59,241 nucleotides of DNA from Candidatus Absconditabacterales bacterium (GCA_025057375.1 JANWWO010000010.1:1-59241), one strand, 5' to 3'. Shown: positions 9,986-23,306, counted from the first letter of the stretch. A program made the numbers and translations. Notes: generated by a model from the letters alone, not told the origin.

Positions 9986-12900
9986 ATGAACCAACAACCC
10001 ACTGCGCCACAAACACCGTCACACACACGTCCTTCCATAGTCTCATTACCGAAACGATGATATATTGGCATTGGTTTGGTCATGATGCTCATCATATGAT
10101 TGTGAATCTGGCGAATGATGAGACCTTCACCATTTGAGTTGGTGAGTTTTTCTCATGTATCAAATTCTCCCATCCTTCTGAGTTCCAACCCCACCTTGAC
10201 GTTTAGTTTTTCGCATCATCTTAGTAATCCTGATGCTATCATCATCGAACCAAGCAATGCGGTGAGCGTTTCTCATCAATGATCACATCTCACCATGACC
10301 CTAAACGATATTGTCCTCAGAGACGCTCAATCGCTGACAATCACCTTCCCCACGACGCTCAAAGACACAGCGGGACGTCACCTTAGTCAGGATCTTGTTT
10401 TTTTCTATTCTGTTTTTGATTTTCTTGAAGTAACCAATATCCCAAGTACACCTTTGGCAATTTGACAGGCACGAACTGTCACGTTTTCTCATCCTGTCCC
10501 AGACAATACTTGCCCTATCTCATTCCAGCCCACGATCCAGTGAAAATGCAAAAAAACATCTGCTTTTTCGTATAGTTTTGAGCCTTTGTGGATTGGTCAT
10601 GATTCGTATTCCTACACTATTTGATTTGATACGCAGACGACAGGAACGATACCAGCAACGCTTCCGACACAACCCACGATCACAACCAGTGACTCTGCTA
10701 TTGTCATCTCACTACCCACTGAGCTCGATAGTCAGACTATTCATAATAATCTTTCTGTGACGTCAGGAAGTACGCCTGTCGCATTTACTGTCTCAAGCGA
10801 AAATAATCTAGTCCATACACTTGCCCTCACTGATGTCACACCATGAACACAAGTCACGGTCACACTCAATGAAATTCCACTTGGTAATGGTAATGAGGTA
10901 ATGCCGTGAGTCTCCTCCTCATTACCAACGCCCTCATTGATTCAGACAATCAAACAAGATAGAGACTGACGAGGCTGGATGGAAGAATTGTGTGTGACGA
11001 GCAACCTTCGTCAACGTCAATCAACACAAGACGAACAGTACCAGCAATCATATACCTACTCTGATTTCTGTTCGACTGATTTGATCATTGATAGACCTCT
11101 TACTATCCAGATACATCCCAGTAACATCACAGATATTGTCCTCTCTGATGGTTCCAAAACGTATTGGAAAAGTAGTGATATCCAAGAAACAATGATGATT
11201 CCTCTTCAATCTATAAACATCTCACAAGCAACCAAACTATCAATCTCTTTGGTTGCAAACGGAAAAATAGTTCAAACAATCAATCTTCCAATTACACCAC
11301 AAAAAGCACACATCACTACAGTTGAAAATGTCAACGACATGGTTTGTTTGTATAGTTCCCATAGACTTCGTCGTGATTACCGTCATCAATCATTGACGGT
11401 GATATTTTCCAATCCAAAACACACTACACAAACTGATTTTGGATATGAATGATGCCCATCCAAAGATTGACTCGTGTGATACCTAATCCAAACCAAAATG
11501 CGACCTAATACTGATTATAGTGTTTCGTTTTCTTGAACAGTTAAAACAGAATTGGGGTATTCTGTACAGATCCCAACGAAAAAACTGTCTCTTACCTCGC
11601 CATGATTACAAGACTCTGACCGCAGTGTTTCTCGAAATTATCCTTATACCAGCACCTTCCCATCACACCAAGATCTCCGTGTTCGTTGGACAGCGACCAA
11701 TAGTACAGAAAGTTGGGTTCATTATTGTATCAAAGAATTTGATCCAAATCGACAACGTTCATGGGATTGATATCAATTTTGAGAAAGCAATGATCCATGT
11801 AAAAACCCTGTTTCTGTCCGTATCTCCTCCTCATGAGCACAAGAACCAAATTGGCACAAACCAATGTTACACAGCTTTGTAATCACAACTGATAAACGAA
11901 AGTGACTGACCAATCCAGAAATTTGGGTGACAGTTTCATTAAAAGAAACACGAAAAAGCACTGACCAATGGTCACGTTTTGTTCCCACCTCATTGTCAGT
12001 ATTTGTGGAAGCAAACAGTAATCAAACACTTTGGTTCGTAACAGATTGGGAAGGGAATCCAGCCACCAATCTCAATATTCGTGATGCAAAAACCAATGAA
12101 CCAATCACGCTCACACCCAAAAAACAATGAGTCCGAACATCTGGACCATTAGCAAATCTTTGGCAATCACCCTTTATTATCTCAGCAGACCAAGGCAACA
12201 CCATACTTGATGGCAATACGCATACCATGGATCAATGGCAACTTAATTTGTGACGAAGTCCTGATACAAGCTATGAAGATACCTTTGTGTATATATATAC
12301 TGATAGGCCACTCTATAAACCCAATGATGAAATATTTGTCAAATGAATTGCTCGTGCCTACTGACCCAAAGGTTATACACTCCTGCCCAAAGGAACACGC
12401 GGGACTTTGTCATTGATACACAAAGCTTGAGATGGTGAACCAATTTGGCAATGACAAATAACGCTTGATACTCTTAGCTCTTTTTCTTCTCGTATTCGTC
12501 TAAACAACGCAAAACATGGAAAATATATGTGGGAATTGACACTAAATGAACGTAATGAATCAAGAATGCGTGTTGGACCAAGTTATGTCCACATTACTGA
12601 CTATGTCAAACCAAACTTTGAAGTGACGACAACGCTTCCATCGCAATTGATAGGACATCAAACGCTCAATCTCACCTGATTTGCTCGTTTTTACCATGGA
12701 CTCAATCTTACCAACGCTCCCGTCTCTATCAATGTCATTCGTCAAGAAATAGACTTTTTGCCCAAAGGTTATGATGAGTATAGTTTTGGTGATCCAAGCA
12801 GATATTGGTATTGCTGGGCGTGGCAATGATGTGCCAATGATCCTGATTTTGTGCCATGATTTGAAATGCTAACAACAAGAACCAATACAAACGGTCAATT

Positions 12901-15900
12901 CAGTCAGCGTTTGGATCTTTCTCAGACCAATCCTGCAACTGGAAAAATCTATCTCTATGGCGTTTCTGCAAGTGTCACAGATCCGTTTAATGGTGAAACC
13001 GTCATAGGAAATGCAGAAACAATAGTTTATCCAAGTACCACGTTTTTTGGGATCAAAGCACCACGATGGGTGGAGGGTTCCAGAGTGTCGTTTTCTGCTA
13101 TCGCATTGGATACAAACCACAAACCAAAACCAAATACTACAATAACTGCCCAGCTTGCACGCACACGATGAACTTACGGTTACAAACAGTCACTGGATGG
13201 TAATCGATATTATAGTTGGGATATCAAAACAGAAGTCGTCCAAACAGAAAAACTCACAACCAATGATCAATGAACCATCTCTCACGCGTTTACCTTGCCA
13301 GCCAATGGAGACGAATGGAGCATCACGCTTTCTGATCCAAATAATCCACAAACACCTGTGACAAGTCATCGCTTTTGGCGTTGGACCAATAATAATCAGA
13401 CGTTTTCCAACACATCTGTCATCGAGCTCATCACTGACAAAAAAGCGTACAAACCATGAGATACCGCCCAGATTTCGCTTCGTGCACCGATTGACAAAGG
13501 AGCTCTTCTTGTTTTGATCCAAAGGGATGAGGAAATTCTTGATCAATGGGTAGAACCATTGACACAATTTGGGCATCAAATCAAACTCCCAATAAAAAAC
13601 ACCTACTGACCCAATGTGTACGTTAAGATTGCCTTGATCGGAACAGATAAAGATCTAGACTATCCCATCTACAGACGATGAGCAACCAATCTCAAAATCG
13701 ACAGTAGTGACAAACGTCTCACCGTCACTGTCTCTACTGACAAACAAACATATAAACCTAAAGATACTATTCAGACAACAATTCGTGTGACCAATACCCA
13801 ATGACAACCAGTTGCCAATGCTGATGTGTCTGTTGCTATCGTGGATATGTCTCTCCTTGCGCTCAAAGGAAATCCCAAAAAAAATCCCTACGCCTTTTTC
13901 TGGAACGTTGCCAGACCATTGAACACAATGACATTGCGGTCAGTGACGAATCTTTTGGATGCTAATATTTTACTTTCGCAAGATGATGGAGAAAAAGGTG
14001 GTGATGGCATTTTGGGCGAGGTAGACCCAAACAGAGTCAGATGAGATTTCCGTGATACTGCACGATGGCAAGCGTCAGCAACAACCAATGCTCAAGGCAT
14101 TTTGACTATTACTACCCCTCCCCTACCCGACAATCTCACCCAACGACAAATCGAAGCAATCGTCCATACGAATCAAACACAGCTTGGAGCTGGCTACCAC
14201 GTTTTCTTTTCCAAACAAGATATTAGCGTGATCGACAATCTTCCAAACATTTTCGTCAGTGCAGATAATCTCGTGATCCAACCGAGCATCATCAATAGCA
14301 CAAACAAACCCAAAACTTTGACGATTGAGTTTTCTGGCTACAACCTCCAAGCACTAGGTGATGTGACCCAAACAGTAACAGTCCCTGCAAACGACCGTAC
14401 GACCCTTTCTTTTCCTGTGAAAATTCGCCGTCTCACGACACATGAACCTGCTCGATCTCGTGTCCAATTTCTTGTAAAAGAATGAAAGAATGTCATTGAC
14501 GCAGTCCAGAGAGACATTCCCCTGCTCCCTCATCACGCTGCCCTCACGAGAAATCACAATGGCAATGCTCAGTCGCTGGATGTCACTACACCATCACATC
14601 ACTGATTTACGCAGATCACTGTCTCGACCAACCCTCTCGCCTCCATCATGCACCTCATTCGTAGTAACGAAGTCAACATTTATGGTTGTTTGGAACAAAA
14701 ATCATCGGCAGTCTTTCCTCATTTTGTCCGTGCAAGAATCCTCAAAGCATGGTGAAAAGGAGCATACTTTTCCTTTGATCCCAAAGACGAATCCAGCACC
14801 ACCAGACTCAGTTATAACGAAACCAAGAAGATTCAAGATTTTTTCAATAACCTTGGACAATACCAACAAGAAGACGGATGAATGATCTACTGGCTTGAAT
14901 ATGAGTCTGAAAGTGATCTCAGACTCTCAGCGTTGGTCAAATCATTGATCAGACAAGGAAAAGAGCTAGGATTTACCATCACCTGAATCGATACCAAAAA
15001 ACTTGATAACTATCTTATTACGACATGGAAAAATATTAGCACTGATTGAAATTATTGAACTACATGGTCAGCACGATCGCCTCGTTTTGATGCTCGTGTT
15101 GTTTGAGAGCTTATGATCCTTGATCCATCCCTTGTCCACAGTGCACTTCCCAAAACAATCTCATCACCAGACGATCTCATGCGACGATTGGCAAGTAAAC
15201 CCAAGGATAGTAAAACAGCGATTTCTCTCATCAACCAATGACTTGAATCCAATGATTATTGGTACAGAGGAATCTGGGCATCACAGGTTTTAGGATATCT
15301 TGCACAAAATACTACACTATGGAATGAAACACGCGTAATCCATAGCAAGCTTATGAATATGATTCTCTCAGATACCAAAGATCCACTCAACCGATCAACG
15401 TGGATGATTACCGAACTCCTTCTTCATCTCGAACCATACATCATCAAACTCGCACAAGAAAATACTCAGTCAGCATTTTTTTCTCTCAATGGAAAACGTT
15501 ACGAATTGGGAACAGGCACTCGAGGAAAAGAATTGACGATGAGTCTTCCTTGGACCAAAACATGAGAACAATTGCGTTTTGATTTTGGAGACAAAGGAAA
15601 ACTCTATTACCTCGTCCAAATGACTCAGTATGTCGAACCACTGAGTCTCAAACCCATTGTCCGTGGCTATGCAATTGAGCAAACCTATTACAATTACGCA
15701 GATATTATGGCACGATATCGCAAAACTCCCGAAAATCTCCAAACACTGGAACGTTTGAAACAAGATATTACACCATTGACAGGCACCATTATCCAAGGAA
15801 CACGTGTTGCAATTTTGACTCATATTTCCAATCCAGCAAACGAACGTCGTCATGTCGCTTTGGATAGTTTCATTCCTTGATGATTTGTCTTGTCCAATCC

Positions 15901-16195
15901 TAAATTTGTAACATCAGAAAAAATCCCTGATATCTTGTGTAAAAGACTTTTTGGTCAAGAACAAAATCGATGGTATGCTAATCCATGTCAGCCATGGAAT
16001 GTGACAGAATACCACGATAGCAAGTTCTTTGCTTACAATGCATATCTCAATGCAGGAGAATACTTTTTCTTAACCCTTGCGACCGCACGTCACCCATGAA
16101 CCTTTGTCATCAAACCAGCTACTGTCTTCTCTTTTTACGAACCGCAACAACGTGGACAAACACAAGGTCAAACCATTACTATCAAAGCAAAATAA
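9986..16195 (+). CDS. Membrane-anchored alpha-2-macroglobulin with thioester motif
   Basis: A single 2,069-residue frame in TGA=Gly, the longest in the window. A cytoplasmic N-terminus is followed by one membrane helix (about residues 26-43, YIGIGLVMMLIIGLGIW) instead of a lipobox. Many beta-rich MG domains follow, including YIYTDRPLYKPNDEIF near residue 770 and TDKKAYKPGDTAQISLR near 1150. A low-complexity bait-like stretch (about 1315-1355) precedes FRDTA-x-W and LPDNLT near 1381. The thioester motif GCLEQ is at residue 1568, then an alpha-alpha toroid-like region. Bacterial A2Ms trap proteases at the cell surface or periplasm. No pbpC partner is adjacent. CGA at 14144 (LTQ-CGA) occupies the Trp of the family's LTxW motif. 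Confidence 0.9.
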
Positions 16196-16283
16196 CATTC
16201 GGTCTTGTAATGAAAAAAAAAAGTAAATATACTTTATAATTCCAACACACATAAGAGATTATTTTAGACAACTATACAACTCT

Positions 16284-17936
16284 ATGAAAAAACCAATTAT
16301 CATCGTTGTCACCTGATGAGTTTTGTCTGGTATCGGTAAAGGCATAACTGCTTCAAGTGTTGGTGCTTTGCTTCGTGCCTGTGGCTATAATGTTTTTATG
16401 CAAAAAATGGATGGCTATCTCAATGTCGATGCAGGAACCATCAATCCCTACAAACATGGCGAATGTTTCGTCACTGATGATGGTACCGAAACAGATCTTG
16501 ATATTGGGCATTATGAGAGATTTATCGATACCAATCTCAATGCTCAAAGTATCTATACCATGGGAAAACTCTATCACGAACTAATTAGTGCAGAAAGAGA
16601 AGGTTCATTCCTTGGGCATGATGTGCAAATGATTCCTCATATGTCGAGTTTGATCAAATCCAAAATTATTGATGCAGGTGTCAGCGCTGGCGCCGATTTT
16701 CATATTGTAGAAATTGGCGGGACCGTAGGCGATATCGAGAACGAAATCCTTATTGAGTCTGTCAGACAACTCAAGGCAGAACTCCCTCTGGGTCAGGTTC
16801 TATTTTTCCATTTGACGTATATTCCTTACCTTCTCGCTTCCAAAGAGCTCAAAACCAAACCTACTCAAAATAGCGTCAAAGATCTCAGAAAAATGGGGAT
16901 CAATCCCGATATTCTATTTCTCCGTGCTGATTATGATATCTCTGATGAGATTAGACAAAAAGTCAGTATGATGTGTGGTATTCATGATCAGTATGTGATT
17001 CCTCTTCCAACACTTCCAAGCATTTATGCTATCCCCAACCATCTTGCCTCTTACAATCTGACCCAAATGATTCATACATTAACCAACCTGTCTGTTCGTG
17101 AGCCTATGATGCAGAAATGGACAACACTATGTAATCATATATCCTCAGCAACCATAACTAAACATATTGCGATGGTAGGAAAGTACGGCACACTAGAAGA
17201 TGCATACTATTCTCTCAATGAATGACTCAAAGTCGCTTGATTTCATTGTGGCTATAATGTGATGCTTCATTTTCTGGATCCGTGAGAAATTTCTCATAGC
17301 AATGTTACAACGCTGATGCATGATATGAATGGCATTTGTGTGCCTTGAGGCTTTGGAAAAAGAGGAATTGAAGGAATGATAATTGCTTGTCAGTATGCAA
17401 GAGAAAACAACATTCCATATTTGGGGGTATGTCTTGGGTCACAAGTGATGGCAATTGAGTTTGCAAGAAATGTGTTGGGGCTTGAAGATGCTACAAGTGC
17501 GGAATTTGATGAAGAATGATTAAGTAATAATCATGTTATCCATTTGATGGAGAACCAAAAACACCAAACCAAAAAATGAGGAACAATGAGACTTGGTTCG
17601 TATCCCTGTCATTTGCGTGAGGGGAAAAAAGTCACAGACCTCTATCGTCGTTTTGGTTGGCTATCATCGTGAGCGACGATTGTTCACGAACGTCATCGTC
17701 ATCGTTATGAATTTAATAATCAATATAGAGATATGTTTGAACAAGCATGATTCGTTTTTTCATGAACAAGTCCAGATGGAACATTGATAGAAATGATGGA
17801 ACTTCCTGATCATCCTTTTATGCTTGCAACTCAAGCTCATCCAGAATTTCTTTCTAGACCGCTCAATCCACATCCACTCTTTCGCTGATTTATAGAAGCA
17901 ATCACTATCATGACCAAAAACATATCACCATCATAG
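16284..17936 (+). CDS. pyrG: CTP synthase
   Basis: 550 residues, normal length. The N-terminal synthetase P-loop reads [18 protein letters not shown], where both first glycines are TGA-TGA codons, followed by [20 protein letters not shown] and [10 protein letters not shown]. The C-terminal glutamine amidotransferase domain has [13 protein letters not shown], the nucleophile loop YLGVCLGSQ (Cys about residue 383) and QAHPEF with the catalytic His. It aminates UTP to CTP using glutamine and ATP. This gene alone is strong proof of TGA=Gly because the conserved glycines fall on TGA throughout. It uses no CGA codons. Confidence 0.97.
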
Positions 17937-17970
17937 TCATTGCGTACACTTTTAGTTCCTTCATCTCACT

Positions 17971-18405
17971 ATGACAGCATCTATACTTACAACACTACGT
18001 ATCAATATCATCAAATTTTGTATTGGCTGCCTTCTCTTAGGAATCAACTATTATCATGCACAAGCAAGACCTGTCGAATGGGAAACACTCTCATCGTCAC
18101 TCGGAGTTTTGGTTTCCAAGATTGTGTATATCTGGCATGAACAACAATGACTAGGCACATCCTATCTTCAACGTCAAGAATACATCAAACAAGCACAAGA
18201 GCTCAGACTCAGTATTCGCACATCATGTTTTCCTGAGGAAGAAAAAAAAGTCCTTGATGATACCATAACGACCATGCGTCATACATCCGTCCAAGACTTT
18301 TGACGCCAACTCTTCTATTTTGCCAATATCTTAACCCAAACAAAAGACCTTCTTGATCAAAATTGCCTCATGATCAATCAAACAACAACTCATACTATCA
18401 ACTAA
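17971..18405 (+). CDS. Small secreted protein, unknown
   Basis: 144 residues, 34 bp after pyrG on the same strand. A signal peptide (IIKFCIGCLLLGINYYHAQA) precedes a mostly helical, charged domain with two cysteines (SIRTSCFPEEEKK and DQNCLMI). Two TGA codons are used as Gly. Family not recognised. Confidence 0.65.
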
Positions 18406-18515
18406 TCTCTCACATCACCAACCTACTGAATCGCAAAAATGCTGTCATCTGACAGCGATACTACATCCAACATATAGTCTAAGTTTTGTTCCTCAGTGTG
18501 TATATCATAATACTA

Positions 18516-18998
18516 CTACAACGGTTGCAACAAAATATACTGATGTGCCCTTCTCAACACGTCTCTCATTGCAGGATAAGTCAATAAGTTAATCGCTTGG
18601 GCAAAATCAGCCCACACATAAACACCCATATATCATTCTCCATTGATCAAGCAGACATCATGACATGAACCCAAATACTTCATCAAAAAAAATTTTGTAT
18701 CCTTTTCGACATGAATATAGGTATCAAAAGTAGATCTCAGCTGGACCAATCAGGCAAATGTCTCAATCACTAAAAATTCTCTCGACAATCATGTTTCCTC
18801 TCCTACTTCCCTCAATGCTGCCTGCTCTGGTGTTTCTCATGGTTCCAATTTACCCTTGGGACAAACTCGTTCGATTTTTTTTGATTTTGCTTGTCTTTTT
18901 ATGAGAAGATACTTTGGTTGATGATTATCCATAATATACACAACTCATCACGCACTCTGGACGACCGGTTTGGTTTTCCTTTTTTTTCATCTACTCAT
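18516..18998 (-). CDS. NUDIX hydrolase
   Basis: 160 residues. The complete NUDIX box G-x5-E-x7-REVGEETGL is present (GKLEPGETPEQAALREVG onward; the Gly before the first Glu is TGA). The fold starts VVQSAGGVVYI and LLIKRQAKSKKIE. The codon before VCPKGK is CGA (18867-18869), at the Trp of the NUDIX WxxPKG signature. It should hydrolyse a nucleoside diphosphate derivative. ATG 18998 is chosen because it keeps the SAGGVVY strand. No other start lies closer without losing it. Confidence 0.9.
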
Positions 18999-19023
18999 TC
19001 GATGAATAAAAGTATAAAAATAG

Positions 19024-19908
19024 TTAAGCCATCAACGAAAGGACAGCAGCATAGCTTGTACATGCACCTGTTGCTCATCACGGTGAACGAGCCTGTGAAA
19101 TTACATCTAATAATAAATATTTTACAGCATTTTGCAAGTCTTTCTCTGCATCAGAAGACAAAGCATACTTTTCTACAAGCCTAGAGCAAACGATTTCTTG
19201 AACATGAGAGAGATTTTCTGGTTGCGTCATAAGAGAACCAATAGACTTCTCTAACTCATTCTTCCAGTCATGAGGACTAGATGACTCACGAGACTCTGCA
19301 GACGCTGACTGACGACTGACCTCCAATGCCATATGTGCGAGATCAACACGATTACGATCAATAATCATAGTCAGTGCTTCTTTTTTTTCACTATATTCTT
19401 GTTCTGTAAGCTTATTCAGTGCGTTTTCATAGCATTCACGAATAATCGGACCCAATAATCATGCTGTCAAAGCGTTAGCTTTGAGACTATCACGAAGTTC
19501 CTCCCATCATGGGAATGATCACTGCTCAGTAAGTAAAGAAATAAAAGAACGAAGAAAATTCTTAACATCGTCAAGTGTGTGGAAGTTATTCACCTGAGCC
19601 AGGAGAACATCAACACGATCATCACTATGCCCCTGTGACGTCCCATCATTTCCCTGCCCTGACGTGTATCATCACTGTCCAGCAGCGTTGTTCATGATTT
19701 GTCTTGTGCGTACCAAAAGATCTGATAAATCTCCGGCTAATTGTATTATCTCTTCTTGCTGTCTTGTATGTTCTTGCAACTGCGTAAGAGAATCTGTGGT
19801 ATCAGCAACAGTTTCAGACTCTTGCTCAGGTCAGGTCTGTTTGGGGTCATCCTTGTCCCTAGAGTCGCCCCCTCCTCATAACTCAATGTATAAAATACGC
19901 CATACCAT
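19024..19908 (-). CDS. Coiled-coil protein of unknown function, N-terminus probably frameshifted
   Basis: 294 residues from ATG 19908 (MVWRILYIELGGGGDSRD). The body is hydrophilic and helical with a Gln/Glu-rich coiled coil (SLTQLQEHTRQQEEIIQLAG) and a C-terminal domain (VSRQSASAESRES, LSHVQEIVCSRLVEKY). In another frame just upstream lies a convincing membrane helix (LELLFCLWIVYGMAYFIHG) that would join this frame if the G5 run at about 19868-19872 were G4. The intact protein was therefore probably a single-pass membrane protein. No family recognised. It lies in tandem with the next, also damaged, gene. Confidence 0.55.
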
Positions 19909-19986
19909 ACACTATCCATAGACAAAATAAAAGCTCTAGTCTCAAGTATATCTACGAATCAAACAGAATGCAAAAAATTGACATCA

Positions 19987-21725
19987 TTAATGTGTTTCAT
20001 GACGAATAAATCACAATCTCAGTAAACGCATCATACATTCAAAACGTTTTCTATGATCAGGATGCTGCGCAATAGCATCCACGAGTGCCTCATTACTCTT
20101 AAAGTTACCCAATGCACACAGATGAAATAATGCGAGCATCAAACGTTCATCAGCAGACTTCATAGTAGGGAATTGTGGGTAAATTGTCTGTGTTTTGATA
20201 AACTTTTTGACAGCAGGTCTGTCTATATACTCTCTAAGCAAAGAAAGATAAGCAGAGATTTGAAGATCAGGGGTGGTAAGAAAATACTGGATACTCTGTC
20301 CACGAGCAATATGAGGAATATAAGTAAACAACACTTGAGTTATTCACAATGAGTGTGCTGGAAGATCGATAACATTGTAGTTGATCGAAGCAGCAAAAAA
20401 ATTCTTGATATCTTGATGTCATGACTCATAAGCAATCATAGCGACCAAAAAAGGAACCACCCACTCATGAGGCTGTCATCACGATCTAAGTTCATGTTCA
20501 AAATCATGAAATACTGACAACAAGGATGATCAGGAAATATGTCTATATTTGTAGGGAGACGAACGAAACGTCTCTACGGGATCTACTGACATATTCTCAG
20601 TAGAAAGAAAGGGATATCCTGCAAGACCATCTCAAGTAGGAAGAAGGCCCCACCTGAAATCTCAGGTCGTCATAATCTGAAGAAACAATCACATAAAGGC
20701 TGTCGGTGGATATTTTTTTTGTTGTCGATATAGACATAACTCTCCAAAAAACTTTTGGATACAAGTAAATATAATCTTTTTAATAGCTGGCTGTTGGACA
20801 ATATTGTAATCAATAAGCAGTCAAAATATTTTGGTATGAGAAAAATTTGGTAGCACAATCGGCAAGTCATCAGGATGATCATACATACAGTGTGCAAACA
20901 ATAAGGGATGGATAATTGGTAGAACATCGTTGATAAACTCCTCGGGCAGAATATAAGATTCATACGACTGATGCAATAATCAAGCATGACGTGTTAGTGC
21001 CTGTAAAACAGTAGCGTACATTTCATCTGTCATAATTCCCTTGGTCATAGCGATAAGGATACACAAGCTTTTCGATCTCGTCTTTAGACATGAAAGAAAC
21101 TCATGGCGTATCAAGCATCCGAAGAATTCTATACAAACGACGCCAATGTATCCAACCTAATGGAATAACAAAAGAGTCAAAGAGCAACGACTCTGTCTGA
21201 AGATAAGAAAAAAATTGTGGATGTTGGTACAAATAACGTCTTTCCTCAAATGTTGTTTCCAAAAAAACTGTGGAAATTTTTGACACAATACGAATATCTC
21301 TGTGTCAGTTCGCTGATCAAACTGGCGACGATCAATCGTATACAATCCATAACGTTTAAGGTCTCCTGGATACATTCATGCTTTCAAAAATTTTGCATCC
21401 ATAGTAAATACACGATGAGAAATCGACATTATATGAGCGTTACTCATAACTACAAGGCTATCAAGATAGGAATTGAGCCTTGGGAAAGGCAACGAATCTC
21501 TCTCACGACACAACGTGCATCTTTTCAACATATCACTTTGAGATAGTAACCTATAATCTATTGATTGTTGCTTTATCCACATTGTTACTGAAGACATTGC
21601 CAATAATCATGATATCGATAATCCTCAAAACAATAAGCACGCAATCAAAACACGGAGACCTGAAAGAGAAGAAGAGGGAAAAAAACGTGGTTTTGAGAGC
21701 GGGGTCTATTAACGATAGTCATCAT
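19987..21725 (-). pseudogene. Membrane-anchored protein gene with three frameshifts
   Basis: Four coding pieces in shifting frames join into one protein of about 579 residues. Piece 1 starts MMTIVNRPRSQNHVFF (ATG 21725). A shift at the seven-base A run 21679-21685 (T run on the coding strand) leads to a membrane helix LRVLIACLLFGGLSIS and LSQSDMLKRC. A second shift at the A7 run 21261-21267 leads to LETTFEERRYLYQHPQFF and LGWIHWRRLYRILRM. A third near 21036-21042 leads to MTDEMYATVLQALTRH, open to TAA at 19987. The first two shifts would vanish with one extra T each, the third with one fewer G. The last piece alone (353 codons from 21048) could be expressed. Function unknown. Confidence 0.6.
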
Positions 21726-21925
21726 AGTGTATAGATAAAAAACGTTACGATATAAATTATTTTTTTTATGAAAATCAATATAAAGAGAGAAAAATGTCAA
21801 TAATAATATAATAAGTGAGAAAGACAAGATCTGGATACTATAACTAACAAGGTATATTTTTTCTCTTGATTTTCTCCCAAAAAGCACTATAAGACAGTGA
21901 GTGATATTTTATTTTTTTGTATACT

Positions 21926-22534
21926 ATGACAGTAACTGATAACACACTTAATACTGATAACACACTTAATACTGATAATACACTCAATACATCCTCATAT
22001 CCATGAGACGAAACAAGATCTCCACAAGAGCAATCTTCACAAGAACAGCGTCTCACTGAACAGCTCATCAAACTCCAAAAAGACTATGCTGATCTCCAAG
22101 AAATCTGCAAAAAAGCACAAAATGATTATATTATGCTCAAACTCGATTTTGATCAGTACCAAAATCGTATGGAAGTCGCAAAGCAGGATCACAAAATCCA
22201 GACACTCATTGATGTCGTAAAAAAATTTCTGCCTTTTATTGATTGATTGGAAAAATCACTTGCTACAGTAAAAGACTCAGAAGATAATCCTCTTGTAAAA
22301 GGTGTAAAGATGACCTATGACAACTTTTTGACCGTTTTAGCAGGACTGATGATTTTCCCCATTGATACAACACTTCCTCTTGATTCCCTTCTTCATGAAC
22401 CAGTGGGGACAGTACCCGTCACCGATGAAAAGCAAAAATGACAAATCATTTCATGTGTCCAAACATGATTTGTTTATCGTAATGACCAGACAATCAAAGT
22501 TATCCAAACAGCAAAAGTCATCGTAGGAGCATAA
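21926..22534 (+). CDS. grpE: GrpE nucleotide exchange factor
   Basis: 202 residues. A disordered N-terminus is built from a tandem 18-bp repeat (TDNTLN three times), then a long coiled coil (LTEQLIKLQKDYADLQEI), a four-helix segment (FLPFIDGLEKSLA) and the C-terminal beta domain with VGTVPVTDEKQKGQI and VQTGFVYRND. GrpE releases ADP from DnaK. No dnaK or dnaJ is adjacent. A terminator follows 35 bp downstream, so the gene appears monocistronic. Confidence 0.9.
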
Positions 22535-22568
22535 ACCAGTCGCTGTGAAGTAATAAGTAATAACATAA

Positions 22569-22596
22569 GGAAGACAGTAGTCTTCCAATTTTTTAT
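22569..22596 (+). terminator. Rho-independent terminator after grpE
   Basis: Perfect 7-bp inverted repeat GGAAGAC-AGTA-GTCTTCC followed by AATTTTTTATTC. It lies between grpE and the ABC transporter genes and ends about 13 bp before the next start. Confidence 0.8.
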
Positions 22597-22608
22597 TCTT
22601 TTCTCACC

Positions 22609-23277
22609 ATGATAACCCTTTCTCATGTTTCCAAATCATTTATAGTCAATGAAGAAACACTTACACTCTATCGTGATCTCAATCGAATCATCAATGATGG
22701 TGAGTTTGTCTGCATCATGTGACCAAGTGGAAGTGGTAAATCAACACTTTTCAATATTTGTGCAGGATTGGATACCCCAACATCAGGAACAGTAACGATC
22801 GATGGGATAACAATTTCTGATCTCTCTCCTGACCAACGTGCAGAACGAAGAGCTCAGTCAGTCTGATTTATTTTTCAACAATTTCGTTTGGTTCCACACC
22901 TCACCGTAGAAGAAAATATTGATCTTGCTGTTGATTTAATCTGAGCTCCCAGAAGATTTGCAACAAAAGATCTCCTCACAATGGTCTGACTTGGTCCCAA
23001 GATCAACTCATATCCCAGTGATCTGAGTGGAGGAGAACAACAAAGAGTCGGTATCGCAAGAGCTGTTGTCGCTAACAAAAAATATCTCTTTGCTGACGAG
23101 CCTACAGCAAGCCTGGACCTAAAAAATGCTCATCGTATCATGGATCTTATTACTGACTTACACAAAAAACTTGGACTGACCGTGTTGATGATTACCCATG
23201 ATCACGCAATGGCTCGTTATGCCCAAACAGTCTATGAAATCGTTGATGAAACAATAAAACAAAAACATGATAACTAA
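22609..23277 (+). CDS. LolD/MacB-type ABC transporter ATPase
   Basis: 222 residues. Walker A MGPSGSGKST (first Gly is TGA), Q loop FIFQQFRLVPHLT, signature LSGGEQQRVGIARA, Walker B LFADEPTASLD and H loop ITHDH are all intact. The arrangement and length match ATPases that power mechanotransmission or lipoprotein release with FtsX-like permeases. The permease gene follows after 29 bp and is the obvious partner. CGA at 22684 lies at a normally hydrophobic position (DLN-x-I). Confidence 0.93.
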
Positions 23278-23306
23278 GAGTTCTGTGCTTTATCTCTCCT
23301 CCACCC

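Noticed and set aside
11520-11882. Frame change inside the A2M gene
   Set aside because: Recounting the six-A run near 11579 showed the main frame stays open; the apparent ORF is a shadow.
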